Made by a program: the position numbers and the translations under genes
Part shown: positions 9,256 through 20,403 of the stretch, piece after piece
Position numbering within the stretch: the first letter of the stretch is position 1
Layout: every line of letters starts with the position of its first letter
Notes under the pieces: model-generated
What the model was told of the DNA's origin: nothing
The model's database searches: none
What the model saw: only the letters and a program-made list of their open reading frames with translations
Assembly (NCBI GenBank): GCA_001598975.1
Contig: BBXU01000889.1
Span: 1-25,798, forward strand
Length of the DNA: 25,798 nt
Source of the DNA: Parachlorella kessleri
Taxonomy: Eukaryota; Chlorophyta; Trebouxiophyceae; Chlorellales; Chlorellaceae
Direction: 5' to 3'

Positions 9256-12200
9256 ATGGCGACCGTGGCAGCCCAGCAGTGGGCATCAGAGGCCTTCGAC
9301 CGGTCGGCCGCCTATGTCCAGGACAACAGAACCGCGTCGGTGATCGCTGGCGTAGGTGCTGTGGCCAGCATCACCTACCTTTTGACCCGCAAGAGGAGGG
9401 GATACCACAGCAAGCCCACGAGCTTTGAGCTCAGCGGTGGCAGCCTAGATAGGGCGGAGGTTGAGGACTCGGTGAGTCCATCCGCGGTAGCATCAGAACC
9501 GCATTTGCCCTGCTGTCATCACTTGTACGGGGCCCTCCCCGCCCGAGGCCACGGGTCGGCGCACACCCTGCCTGCATGCCCCCATCATGTCACTCACCGA
9601 CCCAAGGACTGCTCGCTGGTCGGGGCTTGCGCAGGTCAAGGGCTACTATGATGCCTTTAGCACGCTTGAGCGAGGCAAGGGGGCGCAGATGGCCCGCAAG
9701 GAGAAGGTGGTGGACCTAGTTGACAAGTTCTACTCCCTGGTGAGAGTGAAGGCGCTGTCCATGTTCCTATCCTTTCACCTGGGGTTGCAGCGTTGCTGGG
9801 GTCTGGCCTGAAGGGTTCAGCTTGCTAAGGGGGGGCACGCTCTTTGAACTCAGCAACTGACAGGGCTTCAGAGGCAGGGTGTGGCGCCGGGCGAACGCTG
9901 CGCTGGAGGTCATAAGCTCGGCAGCGCACCGAGTAGCCTTTCTAGCCTTTGCCTCAGTGCAGACGCAGATTGCACATAAGGGCTTTGGTTTCACATGGTT
10001 GTCTTTCTCTTACAACCCTACGACCTAGGCTGGGGCGGTGCGTTCTCATCCGTTGAAAGGGGCCGTGGCAGTGCTTGTACAGCCCCCAAGTCAACTTCCC
10101 CCTTTGTTTGCGCATCAGGTGACCGACCTCTACGAGTGGGGGTGGGGCCAATCCTTCCACTTCTCCCCCAAGCTGCCCATCCGCGACTGGAGCGGGTCAG
10201 AAGCAGCGCATGAGGCACGCATCGGCGCCATCCTGGGGCTGGCACCCGGCAAGGTGGGCTGTAATGAGCCAGCGGTGGCAAGGGGGCTGAGTGGGTGGAT
10301 GGACTTCCTGACTGACTGATTGAACCCAGTGACACGTCCGCTATCGACAGCATATTGTGCCGGGGTGGGCGCAGCCTAGGGTGCTGTGTAATATCAACAG
10401 GTAGGTGGTTTATATTAGCATGCCACTTTGTGTGTATGAGCTGCTGGTCAGGTGGGATAAATAGCTAGAAAGTCGTTGATCCATCGGCATTGACGAATGC
10501 TGTCTAGTTTAGCAGATGCCCATTTGACCTGTGCTCAGTTCTGCGGGTGGTAGCTCAGCCGATGCTGCCCTCCCTGTTGCACCTGCTTTCTTATTACCGT
10601 AGCAGAAACAACCAAGCCCTAAATGCTGCAGACCGCGCTGGACTGCGGGTGCGGCGTGGGCGGCCCCATGCGCACCATCGCTGCTGCCAGCGGCGGTAAT
10701 GTGACAGGCATTACCATCAACGGCTACCAGGTCAAGCGGGCCACCTACCACAATGAGAAGGTGGGCTGGGTGCCACCCTGCCCGGGCGGTCGCGGGTGAT
10801 TGTGGGGTGGGGGGCACCTGGGAGGGATGCACAGCCCTGCCATGCTGGTGCAGGGTGAGGCAAGCTCGGCTGTGGCTGTACTGTGGGTGGGGCTGGAAAT
10901 GGCAGTGCAGGTTCGTCCAGTGCTTACGTTCTGTGGAGGGCCGCAGGCCAATGAGTATCTCAACGAGTGTCTCCTGTATACCCGTACCGCCTCTCTGATC
11001 GCACTGCCTGCCACCCTAAATGAACAGTATCTCCTGCTTGTTGTCCTCCCCTCCTGAGCAGGTGGGGCTGGAGAAGCAGTGCAGGGTGGTGCAGGGCAAC
11101 TTCTTGGAGATGCCCTTTGAGCCCAACAGCTTTGATGGCGCGTACGCCATTGAGGCCACCTGCCATGCGGCCAAGGTATGTGTGTGGTCTCAAGGGCTGA
11201 GTTGGGGGGAGTATGATGGGGTCCGAGGGACGTGGTAGAATCCGGTGATGGGTGCGCTCATGAACTGGTTCATGAGCTGGCTCCAGGCTTCCTCCGCAGC
11301 CAGGAGGACCCTGGTGTTTGGGTCACTAACGAACTGGTGCCACGACCTGTGGTACATACACCCCCAGACTTACTTGCTTGTTGCCCATGGCCATGTGCAT
11401 GTGATATGATGTATGGTGGGATCTATCGCATTGTTTTGATGAAATACCTGGGTGACCTCACTAGTGGACTCTACCTTTGTGATTTGAAATGTTTTCCCGG
11501 GTTTGCAGCTGGAGGATGTGTATGGCGAGATCTACCGCGTGCTCAAGCCCGGCGCTACTTTTGTGTCCTACGAGTGGGTCACCACCAAGCGCTTTGACGG
11601 CACAAACAAGGATGAGCAGGCGATCATTGACGAGATCATCATCGGCAATGGCCTGCCGGTAAGTTGGCCAGCACCCTACTGGAGTAGAATGCAAGGTGGT
11701 AGGGTGGAGGGGCCATGGACTGCTGCAGTAGGTGAACATCCCCTCAGGACCCCAACAGCCGCCTGCGTTGGCCGTTGGCCGGCTCTGCTGTTTCGTGTCT
11801 CCAAGCAGGGCTTGCATCCCATCCTTCCCCGTGCCCTCCATTGCCTGGCCACAGGAGATGCGCACGTGGCGTGAGGCTGAGCAGGCGGGCAAGTCAGTCG
11901 GCTTCAAGCTGGTGCACTCGCGTGACCTAGCTGAGGACTCCAAGGGCGCCAACGGACCCTGGTGAGTCGAGGCTTAGTACTTGCGCAACGATGCACTTGA
12001 CATGGCAGGGTCTGACCTGCGCTGCATGAGACTGGCAGGGTGGATTATATGTCATCCGCAACACTGTCAGTTGGTGGCTCTTGGTGGAGCTGCTTGCCCC
12101 TCCCTGCCCCTTTGCCTTGCCTGAGGTCGCCGCCTGCTTTTGCCAACGCTGCATTGCATTCGTCATGCGAGCCCTCACTCAGCCCGGAGCCCTGCGCTGC

Positions 12201-12916
12201 AGGTATGGCCGCCTGACTGTGATGGGCAAGCCGGTGTTCATGATCAACGCTGCCATCGTTAGTGTGCTGGAGTTCCTGCGGATCGCCCCCAAGGGCATGG
12301 GCCAGGTGAGGCTGGAGGAAGGAAGGGTCTGAGCGCCGGTGTAGGAGAGCAGGGCTCCTGAATGCTGTTGCCCACCGAGGCTGTGTGTAAGGGCGCCTGT
12401 GTGCCTGGTGAGGGTCAGAAGAGGATCTGGGTCAGATGGAGGAGGGAAGGGTTGGGGGGTGTCTCAAGACTTCTCAAGAGGTGTGGGCTAAGAGACGGGG
12501 GAGGGGTTGCGTACCTGGTTGTGGTGTGACAGAGGGTGCCAGCCAGCGCTGGGAACCGTCCAGGCCTGCATGCCAGGGTTGAGCCGGATGATTGCTGATC
12601 GCCAGGATTAGCACATCTTCTTGGTCAGAAAGGTTGCTGCGCCGTTAGCCGGTGCGGACCAAGAGAGCTTTGCCAAGACTTTTGGTCATGGTCCAGTCAT
12701 CTGGTGGTGCCCAGGCTGTTTACAATAGGTGCTGTGTATCCAGCCCTGTACATGGTGACTGCCGAAAAGACATCGAGATATAACCCCATTTTGTTTTTCA
12801 CGCAACAACCGCAGGTGCACAAGATGCTGGTGGACACCGCCTTTGCGCTGATCGATGGCGGTGAGAAGGGTATCTTCACACCCATGCACATGCTTGTCTT
12901 TCAGAAGCCCGAGTAG
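9256..12916 (+). CDS. SMT1: Sterol C-24 methyltransferase (cycloartenol type, SMT1/ERG6)
   Basis: Nine exons join in phase: 9256-9471, 9635-9739, 10119-10253, 10632-10760, 11062-11175, 11509-11658, 11855-11961, 12203-12305 and 12815-12916, giving 386 residues. The enzyme moves a methyl group from S-adenosylmethionine to C-24 of the sterol side chain, the committed step to ergosterol-type algal sterols at the ER. A hydrophobic segment at about 27-45 is the membrane anchor. The sterol-binding aromatic motif [11 protein letters not shown] is at 112-122. SAM motif I reads [12 protein letters not shown] at 155-166; Cys157 replaces the more common Val. [10 protein letters not shown], the acidic EATCHA region (about 227-232) and [11 protein letters not shown] follow in the usual order, then a C-terminal sterol methyltransferase domain ending HMLVFQKPE. 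The length fits the family (about 360-390). The ATG is the first in frame and directly precedes the anchor region. Confidence 0.97.
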
Positions 12917-13501
12917 TGGCCACAGCCTGTGAGGCGGGGGTTGTTGGAGTGCCCTTGCTACTTGAGGTGCCCTAGCAGCAGCAGGGTATGCGTGTTGCCG
13001 TTTGCTGCTGGTTTTCAGGACGTCCGTCTTGGTAATTTTTCTGTGCTGTGGAGAAGCCCCGCTGGCTGGCTCCCAGCTGCAGCGTTGCTATTCTTGTACT
13101 GTGCTTGGGCTGCATGCTTGCTACCACCCTCATGCTGCTGCGTACCCATTTGTTTTCTGTCTTCTTTTCCCCCCTGTATTCAACGTTGGACGTGCTTACG
13201 ATATGATCAGCCCAGGTTGGCAAGTCCAGGATGGCATATGATGCTGGCTTCTGTTGTGTCAACGCCCAGTGCCTTTGTCTGGGTAGCCTGCATGGGATCC
13301 CCTGGCTGAGGTGGTTGTGGCTTAACCAACAGAGGTCATGCAAAGAATGTCTTGCCGTTGGGAAGTCTAGGTTACATAGGCAGGGAGTGGCGAGGCTCTG
13401 GATGGGCATTGGTTCGAAGAAGAACCAAGAAAGATAGTCCGTTGCCCATCAAAGGCAGGTCCGCTAGGTTGTTGCACTCCTGCAGGGATGCCCTTGGCAT
13501 C
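12917..13501. other. Convergent 3' region between SMT1 and the SDR gene
   Basis: No coding exon is visible. It holds both 3' UTRs. The minus strand has TGTAA at 13376-13372 for the SDR; no plus-strand TGTAA was seen for SMT1. Confidence 0.6.
13372..13376 (-). promoter_or_regulatory. Candidate TGTAA poly(A) signal of the left SDR gene
   Basis: TTACA on plus, 126 bases beyond the SDR stop codon on the minus strand. This is a suitable place for the chlorophyte signal, but the motif is short. Confidence 0.45.
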
Positions 13502-15809
13502 TCACCAGGGAATCTCCTTGCCATCGTAGGCATACCTGCACACCAGCACCAAGGCACACTCCGCCTCTCTTGCCAAAGTAGGCATGAACACCTCTGGCAT
13601 ATCCCTTAACAGAGCCAGTGCATCTCCATAGCTAGCCTGTTGCCACGGCTGTGCAGCTATGCCCAGCCTTACAGCTGTGTCCCATGCCGGCCTCATTGCT
13701 CTAGTCACAGGACTAAAACTTGCTGACCTGGCTGTGAAGCAAGCGAAAAAGGCAAGAGAGCCTGGCATTGGCTGTACACCCAGCGCACTGCCATATGGAC
13801 CCGCCGCGCGTCAAGAGTGAGAGCCTGCCTGAAAACCCACCATCTGCCATTTAGGGGCCGCCCGCTCTCCAGCACGTGTAGGAGGCCAGCAGCTGAAGCC
13901 TCGGCAGTCACGAGGCCCTGCCAGCCTGTCATGTCTGTTCTCACGTAGCCTGCAACAGGAGGCGCACGCGCGCGCACACACCTTAACACCAGGAACATCA
14001 AAGTCTGGCTCGTTAGCAGGGTTGAAGGGGGTGCGAAAGTTCCAAGAAATACAGAGCTATTGAAAGGTTGGCGGTCTTGCATTTCCAGCAGGCTGGCGCG
14101 CTGCTGTCCAGCCAGCTTTCTCTTCCAGCCCCTCCGTTCGAAGAAACCCAGCCTGTTGAAACGGCTACACACTGAGGCTGTCTGGGTGAGTCTTGCCTGT
14201 GGCGCAGATGGCGGCGGGCTGACTCACCTGGGTGCAGAAGTACGCTGGTGATGCCCTCTGACTGAAGATCGATTGCCAAGGATTTGGTCACTGCAATCCA
14301 CAAGGAATATTATTAGGGGCGAACATTTGTTGTTGGGGGCAGAGTGCATCCCTGGCAGCTGTGGCCGTCTGTTGAGAAGTAGTATCCAAGCCCTGCAATG
14401 CCAAGTCAGAGAAATGGACAGACGATGCTTTGCTCTACCATTAAGCGCTCTGCCATGACCTTGATTAAACTCTGAATTACTGTAAGGACGCAGTGACCGG
14501 CAGTTGCTAGCACCCAAGTGAGCCAAGATGCCCCGCCATCTCTGATCTTCCCGGGGTGTGCCATATCGAAGCAGTTCAGGTCCAAACAACCAGACTGGCA
14601 GCGGGTCATGGCGATTTCCTCTTTACACTATACGCCAACTTGGAAAAACGGCAAAAAGCATAGGGAGACCAGGGAGACCCACCAATGTTGAGAGCAGCTT
14701 TGCTGGCCCTGTAAGAGTAGCACCCGCCGGAGGTGTTGTCATCAATTGACCCCATCTGCGTCCATGGGGAGGCAACACACTTGACTGGGAGCCACAGCGT
14801 CGACATTGCACTGCTAGCCTCCATAATCTGCCTCAGCATCCACTTTTCATTCCAAAGGCAGGCATTGCAACCACCCGTTTGAGTCACCTTCGACGTCATA
14901 TTTGCCACGATGGAGCCTGGCGGGCCAAGCAAGCCCAGCTTATGTAACTGCTGAGTCACCAGTAGGGGTCCAAGCGTGTTGGTGGTGAAAAGGCTGACCA
15001 TCGTCGATGTGTCTACCTCATCCAGTCCTTCCCAGGACCCCACACCAGCATTATTGATGACAAGCTGCAACATGAAGTGCACACATAGCTTGTCAGTAAC
15101 AGCACTGATGTGACTAGGTACAATAGCAACAAGGTACAAAAGGATAACAATACAATAGGTACATTGCAATGGCAGTAACCCGTCGTGGCAACAGCAACCA
15201 GGCACACAGTCTCTCAGCACTGCTGGCGGTAGGGCAATGTACAAAACCTTACTGGTAGCTCACTTACATCAAAGTGATTGAACCTCGCCTTGAGCCCCTT
15301 TGCCCACTTCTGCAGCAGCTCAAACATGTGGCTGAGCTTGTCATATCACGGAGCAGGTACTTTTTGGCATAACGTCGAAGCGGGGCACCGGTCAGTGGGT
15401 AGGCCCGCCCGCACCGGGCAGTCCGGCACAGGCAGAGGTGTGACTCATGTAGTCGCTCCACAGGCCCTTGCCGTGTGCTTTAACTACAGCACACACAGCG
15501 GTAATCTACCTCGATAGACTGAGCAGCTGCCACATCGAGCTCCGTCAAAGTGAGCTTGTTGCTGCTCTCTGCCTCAAGCCGCTGCAGCTCTTTGGCCTTG
15601 CGAGGGCTTCTGGCAGTCGCTACAACCGTGTTTCCTTTGTTCAGTAGCTGCTTAGCAAGCTGCAGGGAAAGCCAAGTCGTGCACTCAGGCTCTGCAATAT
15701 GCATGTGAACCTCACGGCTGTTCGATCGAGCTGCGCAGGCTGTCACTACCTCCAGGCCGATCCCCCTATTAGCTCCAGTTACTAGCACTGTTTTTCCCGT
15801 GAGAGCCAT
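13502..15809 (-). CDS. Short-chain dehydrogenase/reductase (classical SDR, CsgA/sniffer-like)
   Basis: Eight exons join in phase: 15809-15750, 15659-15510, 15309-15268, 15064-14888, 14755-14683, 14290-14228, 13949-13841 and 13535-13502, giving 235 residues. It is an NAD(P)-dependent oxidoreductase with an unknown substrate. Family marks are the cofactor motif TGANRGIG (11-18), an Asp-Val pair after the third strand (ELDV), NNAG (88-91), the catalytic Ser146 in MGSIDDNTSGG, Tyr158 and Lys162 in YRASK, then HPG-YVRTDMTG and a C-terminal GKEIPW. The overall pattern (DNTSGG, YRASKAALN, HPGYVRTDM, short C-terminus) is that of the C-factor/carbonyl-reductase-like SDRs. The start is the first ATG before the Rossmann strand. 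Intron 4 (14887-14756, 132 bases) has no in-frame stop, so its retention would add 44 residues between Lys143 and the catalytic Ser. A paralogue lies at the right edge. Confidence 0.95.
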
Positions 15810-15991
15810 GCGACGGGTGTCTGAGATGATCAGGAATGCGGATGCCCTGGTGTTTCGCCGTGGTTCGGGTTCTTGAGAAGAGGGGTAACCAGTAACTAGA
15901 ATGCACACAAACGCTGGCCCCATCCCCGATTGAGAGACCTCTTGATCGCCCTTGGCGCCCCCGCCTGGACAGTTTTACGTAATCTAGTAAA

Positions 15992-16024
15992 AGGCCTGAG
16001 GAGCTAGAGGAGTTCCTCAGGCCT
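15992..16024. other. Strong inverted repeat (11-base perfect arms)
   Basis: AGGCCTGAGGA (15992-16002) and its exact complement TCCTCAGGCCT (16014-16024) flank 11 bases. The stem can extend inward by three pairs, one of them G-U, leaving a five-base loop. It is about 180 bases upstream of the SDR start codon. It could be a folded 5' UTR element, a protein-binding palindrome or the remnant of a small inverted-repeat element. Confidence 0.9.
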
Positions 16025-16274
16025 GGGCGTATTTATTTATTCAGGGTGGCAGGTAAAGCGATCAGAGAGGGGGGGTAGACTGTGCTGACAGGGGCTCTTC
16101 AGTTATGTGAATTATTAACAGGGTTGCTATGGAAACACAGGGGGGGGCCTTCTTGATGCCCGACTCGTATGGGAAGCTGAACGGGGTAGAGTGCTACCAC
16201 ATGTAACGGAAGCCATAGCAGCAGCACACAAAAGCGGCGGGCGGCCATGTTCATCTGTGCCCCTGGAATTTGTG

Positions 16275-16279
16275 TTACA
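16275..16279 (-). promoter_or_regulatory. Only minus-strand TGTAA downstream of the RING gene
   Basis: TTACA on plus. It is about 1,580 bases after the RING-gene stop, which would mean an unusually long 3' UTR, or else that a variant signal nearer the stop is used. Confidence 0.2.
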
Positions 16280-17855
16280 TTGAAGAGACCAACATGGGCA
16301 ACTTATATTGGCTGCAAGAGGTACACCCACACCCACAAATATGACACAGTGTGAAAATCCCAGTAAACCGTTGGGCCAGTTCAACATGCAGCCCACTACA
16401 GATAAGGCACTTACGCCAAACACATCATACGCACATCCTTCACACACCAGCATACGCAAGCCCTTCCATCACCGTAAGCTAGCCAGGCAATATGGCAGAC
16501 AAGTAGTCCTCCAAGAGAGGGTACCATGCACACAGGGGAGGCATAAGGGCGCCACTCTGACGCGGGAACAAACAAGCGGCGGGGCGTGCAGGCGGTTAAA
16601 CGTTGGGGCTTCCCCAGGCAGAAATACATGTGTAAGCGCAGAGTAATGAAAGCAGCCGAGCTGGTTCCACAACAGAAGCATAGAGCGACACCTAGGCTGG
16701 CCAAAATGGGGGTGCTACAACACACAACACGGGGCCGCCTCAAGGCACGACACTTATTGCATGGCCGGCGGCACCCAAGAAAGAAAGAAAAAGTGCGGGG
16801 GGGCACGCGCTAAGCTAGAGAATAGGCGGAAGTGCCCAAACCGAAGGCGAAAGAGGCACAGGGCAGACGACATGTAGACTGACACATTAGTCGCAGCACA
16901 GCACAGCATGCCGAGCCAGGCATTAGACGCTCTAAATGCGAGGCCGGAGGCAAAGCGCAAGACAGACAGGAGACAAACAAGCGCAAAGGGAAGTGAAAAT
17001 TGCACACAAGTTCATAGTTTTTGTGCATGGACCCTCAGATACAGTGTAATATGCGCAGTGTGGAAACCTCCCAAAGGAGCACAGGCCAACACTTACGGCG
17101 ACAAACCCCTTGGAGACCATTGCATGCTTGCAGATAGGCTTGCAGTCAGTAGCTGGGCCAGAGAACAACCGACGCCAACGCAGCCTGGCAAGCATTCCCA
17201 TGGCCAATGCCAGTCGGCAGCACATAGCAACAAACGACAGACAACGCATTCAGTGGCTAGAAAAGTCCTCAGTACGAGTGGCCCAATGGCCCAAAGTCAG
17301 GCAAGCGGCAATGCTGTGCATGCCAGAGTGTTTGTTGGCAAGCAGCTGCCACATTACTAAGGGGTGGCTACGCCCACGCCCAACACTGTACGACATTCAT
17401 TGCCCAATCACTGTTAGCCAGCCGTAACACATTGCTTTCCAATGGCCGCTGCATCAAGCAGGGCTTCGCTCCCATTCCCCTCTGTCATTGTGCAAGCTAC
17501 GCCGTGAACCAACAACACCCCTGGCTCGAATACCGCGAGAAAGTACATCCGGGCTCACCAGGGCACCCCGGAGCATTTATTGCCATGGGCAAAATAAGCA
17601 AGCCTCTGCCCAAAGGCAGGCCATGTCCCAGCACCTGTTCCAGGCGCGTCTTCGGAGGGCTCCCTCTGCCCCGACCTACCCTACATGTAGTTTCAGAACA
17701 CGCGGCTGCTGTCTGCCACAACGTCGGTAATCTCCTCAGGGAGAGGACCCTTCTTGTGTCACCTGGGAGCCTTGCGGCACCAACGTGGACTCCTTTGGCC
17801 GCTAGCGGTGGGCGCTGTCAGATCGCCCGCCGAGCGGCTTGTCGTATGGCAGGGC

Positions 17856-20403
17856 TTAGCAAGCGGCAAACCCGCCGATGGTCTGGCGGCAGAAGGGGCA
17901 GTGTGGTACCAAGTGGTCCTGCAGAGAAGGAGGCAGTTCGGTCCAGGCCATACGGGTCAAGCCTGGTAGCGGGCTGCCGGAAAGTATCTTCATCGTCAGT
18001 GGTGCTCCCGGCGAAGCTTGCAAAGGTTGCTTGTACAGCAACGCCTGCTCAAGTGAGACTCCTGACTGCACCCGACATGCTAACTCTGGCGATAAATGCT
18101 CTTACTGCAACACCGCTACAATAGCTGGCCCTCCGGGCCACAAGCCTCAGCATTCACCTGCCTACCCAGGCCACCGCCAAGCACGGGCGCCCTGCTGTTC
18201 CCATGCATCCAAACGCTTGATAGTCTCACCTGGGTGTCACACAGGCGCCGTGCACACTGGAAGCAGAACTCATGCTTGCAACCCTCCACCTGCAAACAAA
18301 GCCACCAGTGTCACCAGGCACCCGACAGAGTTGGCATTTGCTGGCACAGCAGAGGCTTCAAAGACTTCAAGCACTTCTTCTAGTCAGGCGCCGCTTTCAA
18401 CGTCTGTCATCACAACGGTTGGCGAGCGGCTATGTACTGCTTGCCAACGACCCGACTTAAAGGTCCAGACAGACGTAGCGGGCTTACCTGGACCTTGACA
18501 TGGCGATCCATGCAGATGGCACAAGTGGTTGGCTGCTCACTGCTGGCACAGGTCCCAGCAGCCTGCGCCGGCACTGCAGCTACCACTGACGCTGGGGCCT
18601 CAGCAGCAGCGCAGGCGCAGGCGGCCTGGGAGACAACCTCCTCCAGCTCATCTGGCCAAGCAGGCAGAGCAGCTGTGCTGCTGTTGTTGCCAGCTGTGCT
18701 GCTGCTGTTGCCAGCGGGCGTGCCGGGTGCGGCGGGTGAGGTGGCTGCTGCCAGCGGCGCAGCATGCCTGCCAGACGGCTGCGCTAGCAGGGTATCGAGA
18801 AGAGAGTCCACCTCATTGCAAAGCAGATCCTCAGCATCCTCTCCTGCATGGGCCCAACGCAGCAAGGATCAGTGAGTAGAAGCTGAGGGTCCCTCCGGAT
18901 CCTCATGGTATCCTCAGCAAAGAGACCAACACGCCCAACTAAATGCCAAACACTTCCCCGTTTGCACTTCCCGCTGTTGCTGCACACGGCAGATAGAGTG
19001 AGTGACCAGCACACACACTCCAGCCCGGTCACCCAGGGCCGACATGATACAATATGAATGGCAGATGCTAACCACAACGCTCGCGCTCAAGCGCCGAAAG
19101 ACCGAGGCCGCAAAAGACCGAGGCCGCAGCCCGACCACCGCCCTCCAATCATAATAATCTCAGGCACATGCTGCATCCAGCCCTGTCGGTCCAGCTCAAC
19201 TCTCACTCCCTGTTCGCACTACCCGCCACCCATGCTAATAACGCTCAACTCCCCTCCTGCGCCCTCACCTTCATCCTGCACCAGGCACCGTAGCTGCTCC
19301 ACCGTGCGTGCAAGCACCCTTTGCCGCTCCTCCTTTGCCTCATCTCCTAGGGCCGCAGTGCTGAGGCTGCTGGGCAGGCCTGCTGTGCTGGCACCCACCG
19401 ACTTCTTCCCTGGGCCGCCAGCCGAGTCGCCAGCGTCGCCGGGCTTGCCAACATAGTGCCGGCCCTCTGCACAGCAGAAGAAGCCCGGCGGCCATCGCTT
19501 CATGCCGTGGGTGAAACCAGCTGGGTAAAAGCAGCCAGCTGCCACGCAAGCCGGTGACCCTTCAGTTGGTGTCATCTCAGCCCAACAGCCATGGCAACCC
19601 GCTACCATAGCAGACATCCAAAGTCCAGGCAAGGAGGGCCAAGCCCACTTGCCTATGCCGAAAGCTTCCGCGCGCCGCTCTAGCTCGTCAATGCCCAGTA
19701 GCAGCCTGGTTTTGAGTGCGGATATGCCCGCCCTTGACAGCATGCCCAACGACGCCAGTCGCGACGCAGACTCGGGGTCGCCGTCGCCTGCCGCCGCGGC
19801 TGCAAGCACCTGGCGCCTGCAAGACCAAAGGTGAAGTATACCCCTTGTGACCGTGGACCAAACAACACTTGAAGCCTTCAAAACCTAGGGCGATGTCAAT
19901 TCAAAGACTCGACCGCAGACCACAGCCTGAATGCTCAGCAACCGTTCAAATTCACGCCTAGGCTCGTTATTGCAAGGGAAAAGGGAGTCCTGCGCACCAG
20001 CTGTGGCCCTCTAGCAAGCACATCAACCTGCCAACCCTGGCAGCAGCAGACCACCCCCACAATCCAGTGGCAAGCAAAACAGTGGCAAGCAAAACAAAGG
20101 AGTAATCCGACCCAGTGACACCCACAGGAAAAAAACGCCAGCAGCACTCGGTGGACGTGCCGAAACAGCCCATGACCAGGGGCTTTACCAGACTTGCCTG
20201 CGGTACTCAATAGCTGCATCCAGGACCGTGGCCAGCACGCCTGTAGCTGCAGTCTTGGCTAGCAACACTACCAGCGACTTAAGGCTGGTGCGGCGCGCCC
20301 GCTGCTGCTGCTCATCTTGGCAGGGCCGCTGCAGCCAGCGGTGCAGCCCTTCCAGCACCAGCTGCTGGCCCGTATAGAGGGAGAGCTGAAACAGCGCGTG
20401 CAT
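17856..20403 (-). CDS. C3HC4 RING-finger protein, probable E3 ubiquitin ligase
   Basis: Six exons join in phase: 20403-20198, 19816-19653, 19520-19269, 18843-18488, 18289-18230 and 17918-17856, giving 366 residues if it starts at the ATG at 20403. RING proteins of this type recruit an E2 and pass ubiquitin to a target. The zinc ligands are complete: Cys315, Cys318 (CAICMD), Cys330, His332, Cys335, Cys338 (GCKHEFCFQC) and Cys353, Cys356 (CPFCR). The RING resembles that of plant XB3/XBAT ligases, but no ankyrin repeats are visible. Residues 1-123 are helical and partly hydrophobic (LKSLVVLLAKTAATGVLATVL, not assigned); 124-140 read AGFTHGMKRWPPGFFCC; 230-310 are low-complexity A/S/T. Introns after exons 1 and 2 begin GCAAGT instead of GT. 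Upstream exons may exist, since CTGGCGGCC before the ATG is open and preceded by an acceptor-like AG. Confidence 0.78.
19097..19128. repeat. Two tandem copies of a 16-base unit
   Basis: AAAGACCGAGGCCGCA occurs twice in direct succession, within the RING-gene intron 19268-18844. It is a local duplication with no assigned role. Confidence 0.9.
20066..20095. repeat. Two tandem copies of a 15-base unit
   Basis: AGTGGCAAGCAAAAC occurs twice in direct succession within the RING-gene intron 20197-19817. It is probably a simple slippage duplication. Confidence 0.9.

Larger units (their letters stand above)
15810..17855. other. About 2 kb without a recognisable gene
   Basis: This stretch lies between the SDR start and the RING-gene stop, both on minus, so it should hold the SDR promoter and 5' UTR and the RING-gene 3' UTR. 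Open frames here (for example 16806-16411 minus and 17432 onward plus) are biased, Cys/Arg-rich and match nothing I know. No exon chain with conserved motifs was found. A strong hairpin lies at 15992-16024. Confidence 0.55.

Noticed and set aside
13975..14040. Exon-like minus-strand stretch reading PFNPANEPDFDVPGVK inside an SDR intron
   Set aside because: No acceptor in the right phase precedes it, and the flanking exons join HPG to YVRTDMTG exactly as in the SDR family without it.
17432..18124. Open plus-strand frame of 230 codons
   Set aside because: It overlaps the last RING exon on the other strand, is rich in Cys/Arg/Pro/Ser, and has no recognisable domain. It is a shadow of a GC-rich region.
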